NCBI RefSeq assembly: GCF_900119145.1
Contig: NZ_FPIY01000001.1
Span: 434,001-498,000 of the forward strand
DNA length: 64,000 nucleotides
From: Cellulophaga fucicola
Lineage (GTDB): Bacteria; Bacteroidota; Bacteroidia; Flavobacteriales; Flavobacteriaceae
Direction of reading: 5' to 3'
A program made the position numbers and the translations under genes. Below, one piece after another: positions 52,032 through 60,371 of the stretch (the first letter of the stretch is position 1; the number at the start of each line of letters is the position of its first letter). A model generated the notes under the pieces. It did no database searches. It was not told the DNA's origin and saw nothing but the letters and a program-made list of their open reading frames with translations.

Positions 52032-52295
52032 TTATAACTGAAACAATCCACCTTTAGGAATGGCGTGAAAACCAGTTGGTTTAACTGCATTTTCAATTTT
52101 TTCTATTTCTACTATTGCATTAGTGTGTACTGTAAGTTCTGCAGGGAAAACATCAGCATTTACTAATACATCTTTAATACCATCAACAGTAAGTATAGCT
52201 TCTACTACTATAGCAATTTCTGCTTGTTCTTTGGCGTTTGTACCAAATACTTTACCATGATTTCCAGGTATTACATTTTCAGAAAGTAAACTCAT
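52032..52295 (-). CDS. Heavy-metal-associated-like (ferredoxin-fold) small protein without the CxxC
   Basis: An 87-residue cytoplasmic protein whose strand-helix order (EIAIVVEAILTVDGIKDVLVN then AELTVHTNAIVEIEKIENAVKPTGFHAIPKG) fits the HMA-domain fold. The metal-binding CxxC that should follow the first strand is absent; no Cys at all is seen. It may use the fold for something other than copper or zinc transfer. The family is known in flavobacteria as 'heavy-metal-associated domain-containing'; function is unknown. Confidence 0.65.
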   Translation of the reverse strand: MSLLSENVIPGNHGKVFGTNAKEQAEIAIVVEAILTVDGIKDVLVNADVFPAELTVHTNAIVEIEKIENAVKPTGFHAIPKGGLFQL

Positions 52296-52338
52296 TTTTA
52301 TATGTTTTATAGTGTGTATATGTACTTTTAATAAAAAA

Positions 52339-52346
52339 CAAAATTA
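52339..52346 (-). promoter_or_regulatory. -7 box (TAATTTTG) for the HMA-like gene
   Basis: Minus-strand TAATTTTG fits TAnnTTTG, 43 bases before the ATG at 52295. Confidence 0.4.
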
Positions 52347-52458
52347 AAAATTAATATGTGTAACCTCTAATTTAAAAGGTTAAAAACATTAAATGTTAGC
52401 ATACTTGTAGATTAAGACTATAATTTATCCTAAATTTAGAATTCTACCTTTCTATGCG

Positions 52459-53031
52459 ATGGAAAAACTTTTTGAGAAAATTAAAGACTGTACAGTATGT
52501 AGTGCTAAATTACAATTTGGGCCACGGCCAATTGTTAGTGCCTCTAAAACTAGTAAAATAGTTATTATTGGTCAGGCTCCAGGTAGCGTTGTACACAAAA
52601 CAGGAATTCCTTGGAACGATAAAAGCGGTGAGAATTTAAGAAAATGGATGGGTATTTCTAAAGACGATTTTTACAATCCCCAAAAAGTAGCTATAATACC
52701 TATGGGGTTTTGTTATCCCGGAAAAGGAAAAACAGGAGATTTACCACCAACAAAAGAATGTGCACCCTTATGGCACAAACATATTTTAGACGAGATAGAT
52801 TCGGTTAGCTTAGTTTTATTAATAGGTTCTTATGCGCAATCTTATTATTTAGATAAAAAGGCAGAGAGAACTTTAACACAAACAGTAAAAAATTATCGTA
52901 ATTATTTACCAAATTATATGGTGTTACCACACCCATCTCCTAGAAATAATATATGGCAAGCAAAGAACAAATGGTTTGCAGAAGAGGTGTTGCCAGTACT
53001 AAAGAAAAGGGTTAAAAGCATTCTTAAGTAG
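52459..53031 (+). CDS. Uracil-DNA glycosylase family protein
   Basis: A 190-residue UDG-superfamily protein. The motif 1 region VIIGQAPGSVVHKTGIPWNDKSG (about 37-56) and the motif 2 loop LPHPSPRN (about 155-162) are both present. An N-terminal Cys pair (CTVCSAK) and two further Cys could hold an Fe-S cluster, as in family 4 enzymes. It probably removes uracil or another damaged base from DNA. It starts from the ATG at 52459 and is monocistronic. Confidence 0.88.
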   Translation: MEKLFEKIKDCTVCSAKLQFGPRPIVSASKTSKIVIIGQAPGSVVHKTGIPWNDKSGENLRKWMGISKDDFYNPQKVAIIPMGFCYPGKGKTGDLPPTKECAPLWHKHILDEIDSVSLVLLIGSYAQSYYLDKKAERTLTQTVKNYRNYLPNYMVLPHPSPRNNIWQAKNKWFAEEVLPVLKKRVKSILK

Positions 53032-53290
53032 TATATAAAAGAAGCTAAAACCATTAGTTATCAAAAAATTAACTTTGAATTTAGATGTAAATACTATTTT
53101 ATATTTTAAAATTTGTATATTTGTAGCCTAAAGAAAAAGTTTAAATACACAACAAGTGGTCCCTATAAATCCTGACTCTAGATCTTTTTAGACAGGTTAA
53201 TTAATAAAAGTCGCCCCTCTACGTATTTACTCAATTCCTTTTTAAAGAGCTAAATAGGCTAAGTACAATTCTAAAAAATAGTAAATTTTA
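53032..53290 (+). other. Intergenic region and leader of the cold-shock gene
   Basis: About 260 bases without an ORF. It holds the -7 box at 53116-53123. The leader of about 160 bases includes a hairpin candidate (CCTG-TCTA with TAGA-CAGG around GATCTTTT, 53171-53196). Confidence 0.6.
53116..53123 (+). promoter_or_regulatory. -7 box (TATATTTG) for the cold-shock-domain gene
   Basis: An exact TAnnTTTG match. Transcription from about 53129 would give a leader near 160 bases, long for this window. Confidence 0.55.
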
Positions 53291-53740
53291 ATGGCGAGAT
53301 CGCAACAGACATTCGGTAAAAAAGAAAAAGAAAAGAAACGTTTAAAAAAACGTGAAGAAAAAGCAAAACGTAAAGTAGAAAGAAAAGCCAACTCTAAAGG
53401 TGGTGAATTTGAAGATATGCTTGCTTATGTTGATGAAAATGGACATCTTACCGATACTCCACCAGATCCAACCAAAAAAGTTAAAGTAGACGCTGAAAGT
53501 ATTGTAATTGGTATTCCTAAGAAGGAAGAAATGGAAGAAGAAGATCCAGTAAGACAAGGAAAGGTATCTTTCTTTGATACTTCTAAAGGCTTCGGATTCA
53601 TTATTGATGCAGAAAATAACGAAAAGTATTTTGTTCACGTTAGTGGATTAGTTGATGAAATCGCAGAAAACGACAAAGTTAGCTATGAACTAGAAAGAGG
53701 TATGAAAGGAATGAATGCCGTACGTGTAAAAAGAGTATAA
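53291..53740 (+). CDS. Cold-shock-domain protein with a basic N-terminal extension
   Basis: A 149-residue protein. The first 35 residues are nearly all Lys, Arg and Glu (starting MARSQQTFGKKEKEKKR) and likely bind RNA or ribosomes. Then comes an acidic linker. The cold-shock domain is at 88-149: RNP1-like KGFGFI and RNP2-like KYFVHVS motifs are both intact. Such CspA-fold proteins destabilise RNA structure. It has its own long leader and a terminator, and lies 124 bp before a DEAD-box RNA helicase gene, a typical cold-adaptation partner. Confidence 0.92.
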   Translation: MARSQQTFGKKEKEKKRLKKREEKAKRKVERKANSKGGEFEDMLAYVDENGHLTDTPPDPTKKVKVDAESIVIGIPKKEEMEEEDPVRQGKVSFFDTSKGFGFIIDAENNEKYFVHVSGLVDEIAENDKVSYELERGMKGMNAVRVKRV

Positions 53741-53762
53741 TACAATAACTACTATTGTATAC

Positions 53763-53798
53763 AAAAGCGGTCATATTTTAGTATGACCGTTTTTTTTA
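53763..53798 (+). terminator. Terminator after the cold-shock gene
   Basis: CGGTCATA at 53768-53775 pairs with TATGACCG at 53782-53789, followed by eight T. Confidence 0.9.
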
Positions 53799-53841
53799 TG
53801 TAAAACTAATTCTAGAGTTTATAACTACTAGAAATATCTTG

Positions 53842-53849
53842 TAACTTTG
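53842..53849 (+). promoter_or_regulatory. -7 box (TAACTTTG) for the DEAD-box helicase
   Basis: An exact TAnnTTTG match, 15 bases before the ATG at 53865, so the mRNA leader is very short. Confidence 0.6.
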
Positions 53850-53864
53850 CCCAAAATATTATAA

Positions 53865-55217
53865 ATGGAATCTTTTTCTGAATTTAATCTTAAAAAACAA
53901 CTGCATTACGCAATTGATGATTTAGGTTTTTCTACCCCAACCCCAATACAGCAAGGTGCTTATCCTGTAATTTTATCTGGTAAGGATATGATTGGTATTG
54001 CGCAAACAGGTACAGGAAAAACTTTTGCTTATATGTTACCTATTTTACAAGATTTAGAATATTCTAAACAAAAAAATCCAAGAGTATTAATATTAGTACC
54101 AACAAGAGAACTTGTTTTACAAGTAGTAGAACAAATTAATAGTTTTGGTAAGTACATAAACACAAGAGTAATTGGTGTTTATGGGGGTACAAATATGAAC
54201 ACACAAGCACAAATGGTATCTAAAGGTTCAGATATTATTGTTGCTACACCAGGTCGTTTATACGATCTTGTTTTATCTAGAGCATTACAATTAAAATCTA
54301 TAAAAAAGTTAGTTATAGATGAAGTAGATGTAATGTTAGATTTAGGTTTCCGTTTTCAGATTACCAATATTTTTGAGCTGTTACCTACACGTAGACAAAA
54401 CATTATGTTTTCTGCTACAATGACAGACGATGTAGAAGTTTTAATTAATGATTTCTTTATTAATCCAGAAAAGGTATCTATTGCTATTAGTGGTACGCCA
54501 CTAGATAATATACATCAAAAAGCATACGCTGTTCCAAACTTTTATACAAAGGCTAACTTGCTAGTTCATTTGTTAAAAGATGAAAAAACATATAAAAAAG
54601 TATTGGTTTTTGTAGCAAACAAACGTTTTGCAGATCGTCTATTTAAATCTTTAGATGAAATTTTTGCGGAAGAATTATGTGTTATTCACTCTAATAAAAC
54701 GCAAAACTATAGAATACGTTCTATTAATCAGTTTGATGAAGGTAAAAACCGAATCTTAGTGACAACAGACGTTATGGCTCGTGGTTTGGATTTAGACAAA
54801 ATATCTCACGTAATTAATTTTGACACACCTACTTTTCCTGAAAACTACATGCACCGTATTGGTAGAACAGGTAGAGCAGAAGAGCAAGGTAATTCTATCT
54901 TATTTTATACAGAGAAAGAAGAACAGTATAAAGATGCTATAGAGGAACTAATGGATTATAATATTCCGGCATTAGAGATTCCAGAAACAGTAGAGATATC
55001 TAAAGAATTAATACCAGAAGAGCGTACTGTAATTTTAGAGCATCATAACCCTATTAATGTAAACGCAGAAGAAAGAGGAGCTAGTTTTCATGAAAAGAAA
55101 GAGAAAAACCAAAAGGTAAACAAAGGTGGTTCTTATAAGTTCGAGATTGCTAGAAAATACAAAAAACCTAAAACTAAAGGAGACAAGAACTATAATAAAC
55201 GTAATAAGAAAAAGTAA
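53865..55217 (+). CDS. DEAD-box RNA helicase
   Basis: A 450-residue RNA helicase. Motifs: Q-motif TPIQQGAYPVILSGKDMI, I AQTGTGKT, Ia PTRELVLQ, II here IDEVD in place of DEAD, III SAT, IV-VI with VFVANKRFADRLF, ATDVMARGLD-like TTDVMARGLDLD and HRIGRTGRA. The C-terminal tail (from about 400) is very basic and ends in KKGDKNYNKRNKKK-like repeats for RNA binding. It probably unwinds RNA in ribosome assembly or at low temperature, given the cold-shock gene just upstream. Confidence 0.93.
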   Translation: MESFSEFNLKKQLHYAIDDLGFSTPTPIQQGAYPVILSGKDMIGIAQTGTGKTFAYMLPILQDLEYSKQKNPRVLILVPTRELVLQVVEQINSFGKYINTRVIGVYGGTNMNTQAQMVSKGSDIIVATPGRLYDLVLSRALQLKSIKKLVIDEVDVMLDLGFRFQITNIFELLPTRRQNIMFSATMTDDVEVLINDFFINPEKVSIAISGTPLDNIHQKAYAVPNFYTKANLLVHLLKDEKTYKKVLVFVANKRFADRLFKSLDEIFAEELCVIHSNKTQNYRIRSINQFDEGKNRILVTTDVMARGLDLDKISHVINFDTPTFPENYMHRIGRTGRAEEQGNSILFYTEKEEQYKDAIEELMDYNIPALEIPETVEISKELIPEERTVILEHHNPINVNAEERGASFHEKKEKNQKVNKGGSYKFEIARKYKKPKTKGDKNYNKRNKKK

Positions 55218-55221
55218 TAAT

Positions 55222-55818
55222 TTACTCTTCTTTCAATAAGGAAATATACTTTTGCTTTGCAAAGGTTGTTAATTCATCAAAAAAGGAAGTAAACTCTTTT
55301 TCAAACTCATCGTAATGTTCTTTTAAATCTATAATAGCAAAATTCATTTTAGATTTATTTTTAGTACGTCTATTCATTCCGTCTAAAACCTTAGAAATAC
55401 CAGTAAGACTGGCGTAACTTAGTATCCAGTTATCAGCTATCATATACGGCATCATATGCTTTGTATTATCTGGTAAAATAGGGAAGTTGTCTTCTAATAG
55501 ATCGTAAAAGTTATCTACAAAAACATCTAAAGGAGTGTCCGAGTATGTGCTCCAGTTTTTAGCTAAGAAATGATCGTAAAAAATATCTACAATTACACCA
55601 CTATAATGCCCGTAATTTTCGTGTAGTTTTTTTGTGCTTTTACGTACCGTTTTATGTGCATCTGTAAAAGTGTCTATGTGTCTATGCAGCGTAATACCTT
55701 TTTGTATGTTTTTAGGCAAGTGTTTAAACTTATTGCCTCTAATACTATCGGCAATAAAATTTCCTATGGTTATTTCATCGTTATCAAAAGAAAGGTAAAT
55801 GTGCGCAAGAAAATTCAT
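55222..55818 (-). CDS. Acyl carrier protein phosphodiesterase (AcpH-like)
   Basis: A 198-residue protein of the ACP phosphodiesterase/AcpH family. The N-terminus MNFLAHIYLS and then GNFIADSIRGN, LHRHIDTFTDAH and GVIVDIFYDHFLAKNW are the hallmark blocks, with His and Asp ligands for a metal. AcpH removes the 4'-phosphopantetheine group from acyl carrier protein. It converges on the helicase gene, with 4 bp between stops, and is divergent from glmM. Confidence 0.92.
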   Translation of the reverse strand: MNFLAHIYLSFDNDEITIGNFIADSIRGNKFKHLPKNIQKGITLHRHIDTFTDAHKTVRKSTKKLHENYGHYSGVIVDIFYDHFLAKNWSTYSDTPLDVFVDNFYDLLEDNFPILPDNTKHMMPYMIADNWILSYASLTGISKVLDGMNRRTKNKSKMNFAIIDLKEHYDEFEKEFTSFFDELTTFAKQKYISLLKEE

Positions 55819-55885
55819 AAATCGATATTAGTATTCTTAAAATCGAATTTACAAATTCAAAACCTAAGAATTGCTTCTGTACATG

Positions 55886-55893
55886 TATATTTG
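55886..55893 (+). promoter_or_regulatory. -7 box (TATATTTG) for glmM
   Basis: An exact TAnnTTTG match, 20 bases before the ATG at 55914. Confidence 0.55.
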
Positions 55894-55913
55894 TAAAAAC
55901 TTTTATAATATAT

Positions 55914-57302
55914 ATGACACTAATCAAATCCATTTCAGGAATACGAGGAACAATAGGAGGTAAGCCTTCAGAAAACTTAACACCTTTAGATGCAGTAAAA
56001 TTTGCAGCAGCTTACGGTATTTGGTTAAAAGAGTACTCTAAAAAAGAAAAATTAAAAGTTGTAATTGGTCGTGACGCTAGATTATCTGGAGAAATGATTC
56101 AGAATATCGTAGTTTCTACTTTAGTTGGTTTAGGAATAGATGTTATAGATTTAGATTTGTCTACAACACCAACCGTAGAAATTGCTGTGCCTTTAGAAGC
56201 AGCAGACGGTGGTATTATACTAACTGCTAGTCATAACCCAAAACAATGGAATGCATTAAAACTTTTAAATGAAAAAGGAGAATTTTTAGATGCAGAACAA
56301 GGAGCAAAAATATTAGCTATTGCAGATAAAGAAGAATTTGTGTTTTCTGAGGTAGATGACTTAGGAACAATACTTAGAAATGATTCTTATATAGATATAC
56401 ATATTGATGAAGTTTTAAACTTATCATTAGTAGATAAAGAAGTAATAAAAGCAGCTAAATTTAAGGTAGTTGTAGATGGTGTAAACTCTACGGGAGGTAT
56501 TGCTATACCAAAGTTATTAGAAGAATTAGGTGTAGAAGTTGTAAAGCTTTATTGTGAGCCTACAGGTCATTTTCCGCATAACCCAGAGCCCTTAAAAGAA
56601 CACTTAGGAGACATTAGTGCTTTAGTTATTAAAGAAAAAGCAGATTTTGGTATTGTTGTAGATCCAGATGTAGACCGTTTGGCGTTTATTAGCAATGATG
56701 GCGAAATGTTTGGAGAAGAGTATACATTGGTTGCTTGTGCAGATTACGTTTTAGGTAAAACTAAAGGAAACACAGTATCTAACTTATCTTCTTCTAGAGC
56801 GCTTAGAGATATAACAGAAAAACACGGTGGTACATACGAGGCTGCTGCAGTAGGAGAAGTAAACGTAGTTACTAAAATGAAAGCTACTAATGCAGTTATT
56901 GGAGGTGAAGGTAATGGTGGTATTATTTATCCAGAAAGTCACTATGGTAGAGATTCTTTAGTAGGTTCTGCTTTGTTTTTAATGCTTATGGCAGAAAAAG
57001 GAGGTACAGTTGCAGAATTAAGAGCAAGTTACCCAAGTTACTTTATGAGCAAAAAGAAAATACAACTAACACCAGGATTAGATGTTGATGGTATTTTAGT
57101 TGCTATGGCAGATAAATATAAAGATGAAGAAATATCTACCATAGATGGTGTAAAGATAGATTTTGCTGAAAACTGGGTGCATTTACGTAAATCTAACACA
57201 GAACCAATTATTAGAATTTATACAGAAGCTAAAAGTCAGGCTGAAGCAGATAAGTTAGCAGATCGTGTTATATCAGAAATTAAAGAAGTGGCAGGTTTAT
57301 AA
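55914..57302 (+). CDS. glmM: Phosphoglucosamine mutase
   Basis: A 462-residue alpha-D-phosphohexomutase. The start SISGIRGTIGG, the phosphoserine loop TASHNP (about 102-107), the metal loop DPDVDRLAF and the sugar-ring loop GEGNGG plus the phosphate loop RKSNTEPIIRIYTEA are complete. It converts glucosamine-6-phosphate to glucosamine-1-phosphate for peptidoglycan and LPS. Alternative: phosphomannomutase of the same family; the GlmM call is the more likely in this phylum. Confidence 0.9.
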   Translation: MTLIKSISGIRGTIGGKPSENLTPLDAVKFAAAYGIWLKEYSKKEKLKVVIGRDARLSGEMIQNIVVSTLVGLGIDVIDLDLSTTPTVEIAVPLEAADGGIILTASHNPKQWNALKLLNEKGEFLDAEQGAKILAIADKEEFVFSEVDDLGTILRNDSYIDIHIDEVLNLSLVDKEVIKAAKFKVVVDGVNSTGGIAIPKLLEELGVEVVKLYCEPTGHFPHNPEPLKEHLGDISALVIKEKADFGIVVDPDVDRLAFISNDGEMFGEEYTLVACADYVLGKTKGNTVSNLSSSRALRDITEKHGGTYEAAAVGEVNVVTKMKATNAVIGGEGNGGIIYPESHYGRDSLVGSALFLMLMAEKGGTVAELRASYPSYFMSKKKIQLTPGLDVDGILVAMADKYKDEEISTIDGVKIDFAENWVHLRKSNTEPIIRIYTEAKSQAEADKLADRVISEIKEVAGL

Positions 57303-57322
57303 GTTATAAACCGCTTTAGAAT

Positions 57323-57362
57323 AAAAAAACTCATTGCTTTTAAAAGCAATGAGTTTTTTTAT
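57323..57362. terminator. Bidirectional terminator
   Basis: AACTCATTGCTTTT pairs with AAAAGCAATGAGTT, with A and T runs on each side, between glmM and the convergent acyltransferase. Confidence 0.92.
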
Positions 57363-58246
57363 TTATTAAACTTAGGAGTTTTACCTGCGTGTTTCCAGCG
57401 TTTATGTGTCCATAAATAATACTCAGGCTTTTCTCTAATTTGTTCTTCTGTAAGCCTTAAAAATTCTTTTGTAATGTAGTTTTTTTCAGTTTCTTTACCA
57501 GCTAATGTAATTGGTATAAACTCCGCGTTATAATATCCTCTTTTTACTTTGCTAACTTTTATAAATACAACAGCAAGGTCTAATTTTCTGGCTAAAATTT
57601 CGGCACCATTATGTATAGGTACATTTAGTCCCATAAAGTTGTTCCAATACATTGCTTTAGAATATTGGGGAGATTGGTCGCTAACCATACCATACACAGA
57701 CCTAACTCCATTTTTCTCGTTTCTAATAACGGTTTTTACAGTATCTTTTTGGGTAATAGGTGTTGTGTTCCATCTAGAACGAACATTTTTAATCCATTTA
57801 TCAAAATACTTATTTCCTATTTTTTGGTATACAGCATAACCTTTTGTATCTAATATATTGTTAATACTTACATTCCACTCCCAATTGGCATAATGTGCAC
57901 AAACTAATAAAATACTTTTTTCTTTTTCTATAGCTTTTAACTCTTCAATATTTACAACATTAAATCTTTTTTTAACAGCTGCTTTAGATAAGCTCATAGT
58001 TTTAACCATTTCCATAAACATATCACACATATGTTTAAAAAAATTAGCACGTATTACTTTTAATTCGTTTTCTGTTTTGTTAGGGAAAGTAAGTTTTAAG
58101 TTGTCTAAAACTACTTTTTTACGGTAGCCAACCACGTGGTATACTAAAAAGTACATCACATTAGAAACCCCATAAAACAAAGTATATGGAAGAATAGAAA
58201 CAATCCAAAGAATTGGATACACTAAAATAAAAACTAGTAACTGCAT
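57359..58246 (-). CDS. Lysophospholipid/lipid A acyltransferase family protein (LpxL/HtrB-like)
   Basis: A 295-residue membrane acyltransferase. An N-terminal hydrophobic helix (about 1-25) anchors it to the inner membrane. The catalytic HX4(D/E) appears as His-Tyr-Ala-Asn-Trp-Glu in VCAHYANWEW. Other blocks: SVYGMVSDQSPQYSKAMYW and a C-terminal YYLWTHKRWKH typical of LpxL/M. It adds a secondary acyl chain to lipid A or a related lipid such as flavolipin. Confidence 0.9.
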   Translation of the reverse strand: MQLLVFILVYPILWIVSILPYTLFYGVSNVMYFLVYHVVGYRKKVVLDNLKLTFPNKTENELKVIRANFFKHMCDMFMEMVKTMSLSKAAVKKRFNVVNIEELKAIEKEKSILLVCAHYANWEWNVSINNILDTKGYAVYQKIGNKYFDKWIKNVRSRWNTTPITQKDTVKTVIRNEKNGVRSVYGMVSDQSPQYSKAMYWNNFMGLNVPIHNGAEILARKLDLAVVFIKVSKVKRGYYNAEFIPITLAGKETEKNYITKEFLRLTEEQIREKPEYYLWTHKRWKHAGKTPKFNK

Positions 58247-58262
58247 TAAGAATAAAATTATG

Positions 58263-58270
58263 CAAATATA
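58263..58270 (-). promoter_or_regulatory. -7 box (TATATTTG) for the acyltransferase
   Basis: Minus-strand TATATTTG, 16 bases before the ATG at 58246. It forms a perfect inverted repeat with the plus-strand box at 58273-58280. Confidence 0.6.
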
Positions 58271-58272
58271 GT

Positions 58273-58280
58273 TATATTTG
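58273..58280 (+). promoter_or_regulatory. -7 box (TATATTTG) for the rhomboid gene
   Basis: Plus-strand TATATTTG, 24 bases before the ATG at 58305, separated from the divergent box by only GT. Confidence 0.6.
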
Positions 58281-58304
58281 AAGCTAAACTACAGCAGTTA
58301 AAAA

Positions 58305-58952
58305 ATGAATTTACACCCAGTAACAATAGTCCTAATAGCATTGAATATTATAGTAACTCTAAAGGGTTTAAATGATACTTCTTTTTTTGAACGTTATAAA
58401 TTTAGTATTGGCGGTATAAAAGCGGGTCAAAAAGACAGGATGTTTACTTCTGGTTTTCTACACGTAGACATCTCTCATATATTCTTTAATATGTTTACGC
58501 TTTATTTCTTTGCTAACGTAGTAATATCGTACCTAGGACCAGTAAACTTTGTACTTATATATTTAATAAGTTTAGTTGCTGGTAGTTTACTGGCTTTATT
58601 TTTTCATAAAGATGAACCTTACTATAGTGCTGTAGGAGCCAGTGGTGCAGTGACAGGAATTTTATATGCAGCTATTTTACTAGAACCAAATATGCGTTTG
58701 GGTATTATGTTTATTCCTATACCATTGCCGGCATATGTATTAGGTATTGGTTATTTACTGTATTCTATTTATGGTATGAAAAAGAGAATAGGTAATATTG
58801 GGCACACAGCACATTTTGGAGGAGCTATTGGTGGTTATGTTACCACAATACTTTTTAAGCCAGATTTATTAATTACAGATACTTTGGTTGTAGCATTACT
58901 AGCTATACCTATAATAGTATTGTTTATTTTAGCTAAACTAGGTAAGTTATAA
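58305..58952 (+). CDS. Rhomboid-family intramembrane serine protease
   Basis: A 215-residue six-helix protease. The catalytic Ser is in AVGASGAVTG (GxSG, about residue 109) and the catalytic His is in HTAHFGGAIGGY. The loop motif HVDISHIFFNMFTLYFFANV is also typical. Rhomboids cut membrane proteins within or near helices; substrates here are unknown. The stop TAA at 58950 is followed by a further 62 open codons in the same frame. Confidence 0.92.
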   Translation: MNLHPVTIVLIALNIIVTLKGLNDTSFFERYKFSIGGIKAGQKDRMFTSGFLHVDISHIFFNMFTLYFFANVVISYLGPVNFVLIYLISLVAGSLLALFFHKDEPYYSAVGASGAVTGILYAAILLEPNMRLGIMFIPIPLPAYVLGIGYLLYSIYGMKKRIGNIGHTAHFGGAIGGYVTTILFKPDLLITDTLVVALLAIPIIVLFILAKLGKL

Positions 58953-59144
58953 ACGCATCTAAGGTTTTTAAAAGGAGAAGTAAAAACCTTAGAACTTCTA
59001 CAAGAAAATGTAGTTATAAATATATATATAGAACTTTTACAGAAGCAGTTAGTAATTATAGAGATGCTAGAAAGAAGTTCTAATTTTAAGTTTCAAAATA
59101 TAAAAAAAGCCCTGAACTTAATTAAGTTCAGGGCTTTTTTGTAG
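58953..59144 (+). other. In-frame open sequence after the rhomboid stop (possible lost extension)
   Basis: After the TAA the frame remains open to TAG at 59142, reading into the terminator. It encodes a leucine/isoleucine-rich amphipathic segment (VKTLELLQEN... and ELLQKQLVIIEMLE) with heptad-like spacing. The only ATG inside is near the end, so it is not an independent gene by itself. It could be a C-terminal coiled coil cut off by a nonsense mutation. Confidence 0.35.
59102..59142. terminator. Bidirectional terminator
   Basis: AAGCCCTGAACTT pairs with AAGTTCAGGGCTT around AATT, with A and T runs on both sides, between convergent genes. Confidence 0.93.
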
Positions 59145-59154
59145 GTCTAATAGA

Positions 59155-60264
59155 CTATTGTAGTAACTCAGCTATTTTAGTTTCTAAGTCATCTCCTCTT
59201 AAGTTTTTTGCAATAATAATACCATTTTCATCTAAGATAAAAGTAGATGGTATAGATGTTACATTGTATAACTTAGCAACTTGTTGTACATCTTTAGCAT
59301 TGTAAACGTGATTCCAAGTTAAACCATCTTCTTCAATAGCTTTTTTCCAATCATCAGCAGTTCTGTCTAAAGAAACACCAACAATGTTTAAACCTTTGTC
59401 GTGGTACTTATTGTATACTTTTACAACATTAGGATTTTCGTTTCTACAAGGAACACACCAAGCAGCCCAGAAATCTATAATTGTTACTTTACCTAAAGCA
59501 TCTTTTAAAGCTAAATTTTTACCTTCTAAATTAGGCGCAGAAAACTCAGGAGCTTTAGCACCAATAGTTGTAGCCTTAGTTTTTTCTAAAACTTCTAAAA
59601 TGGCTTTAACAGCTTTTGTTTTTTTAACATCATCAGACAAACCATTTAAAAGCTCATAAATTTCTTTTTCTCCTAAAACTTTATTGGCAAACAACCTACT
59701 AACAATCATTCCAGATATAACAGCATTAGGGTTTTCTTTAACAAAACTAATTTCGTAATCTTTGCCTTCTTCTTGTATTTCCTTTATTTCATCTTTTAAA
59801 GCTTTTACAGTAGCAGTATCTCTTGCCATAGAAGCTTTTTGGTAATCTGCTTGTATAGATTGTACTTTCTCGCCTATTTTTTTAGAGCCTTCTATAAAGT
59901 TAGTAAATGCATCGTTCTGTAATGTTCCAGAAACAACAACATTTCTTATACTGTCTTTATGTGCAGATATTTCTATTGTTCCTTCTTCAGGGAAAAACAT
60001 CATATTACCTCTAACTTTATCAATAAAAACATAATAAGGATCTAATGTTGCAGGCGTAGCTGTGTTAAAAACAAACTTACCATCCTTAATAGCTACAGTA
60101 TCTATTTCTACAGCAGAATTTTTTTCTCCCGCAGTTTTTAAAAATACTTTTGTACCATCTGCAATTTCGCCTCTAAGGGTACCATTTACAACAAATGTAT
60201 CTGCTTTTTCTCCACAAGCTACTGCTAATACAGCAATAGTAAGTGTAACTAGTAATTTTTTCAT
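59155..60264 (-). CDS. TlpA/ResA-family thiol-disulfide oxidoreductase lipoprotein with a DUF4369 domain
   Basis: A 369-residue lipoprotein (VLAVACGEK, Cys17). The first domain (about 20-125, NGTLRGEIADGTKVFLKTAG) is the DUF4369 type. A charged helical middle follows, then a thioredoxin-fold domain with WAAWCVPC (CxxC) and the cis-Pro turn SIPSTFILDENG. It should reduce disulfides in periplasmic or surface proteins, such as cytochrome c maturation partners. It is full length and has its own promoter box. Confidence 0.93.
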   Translation of the reverse strand: MKKLLVTLTIAVLAVACGEKADTFVVNGTLRGEIADGTKVFLKTAGEKNSAVEIDTVAIKDGKFVFNTATPATLDPYYVFIDKVRGNMMFFPEEGTIEISAHKDSIRNVVVSGTLQNDAFTNFIEGSKKIGEKVQSIQADYQKASMARDTATVKALKDEIKEIQEEGKDYEISFVKENPNAVISGMIVSRLFANKVLGEKEIYELLNGLSDDVKKTKAVKAILEVLEKTKATTIGAKAPEFSAPNLEGKNLALKDALGKVTIIDFWAAWCVPCRNENPNVVKVYNKYHDKGLNIVGVSLDRTADDWKKAIEEDGLTWNHVYNAKDVQQVAKLYNVTSIPSTFILDENGIIIAKNLRGDDLETKIAELLQ

Positions 60265-60289
60265 TCTTTGTTTTTATTTTTTAGATTTA

Positions 60290-60297
60290 CAAATGTA
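60290..60297 (-). promoter_or_regulatory. -7 box (TACATTTG) for the TlpA-like gene
   Basis: Minus-strand TACATTTG fits TAnnTTTG, 25 bases before the ATG at 60264. Confidence 0.5.
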
Positions 60298-60313
60298 GGC
60301 AAACTAAAAGTCA

Positions 60314-60354
60314 TAAAAAAAGCCCTTAACATTTTGTATAGTTAAGAGCTTTTA
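60314..60354 (-). terminator. Terminator after the outer-membrane protein gene
   Basis: AAAGCCCTTAAC pairs with GTTAAGAGCTTT with one mismatch, around a 10-base loop. Confidence 0.7.
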
Positions 60355-60371
60355 TTGTTTTTATTTCTAGT

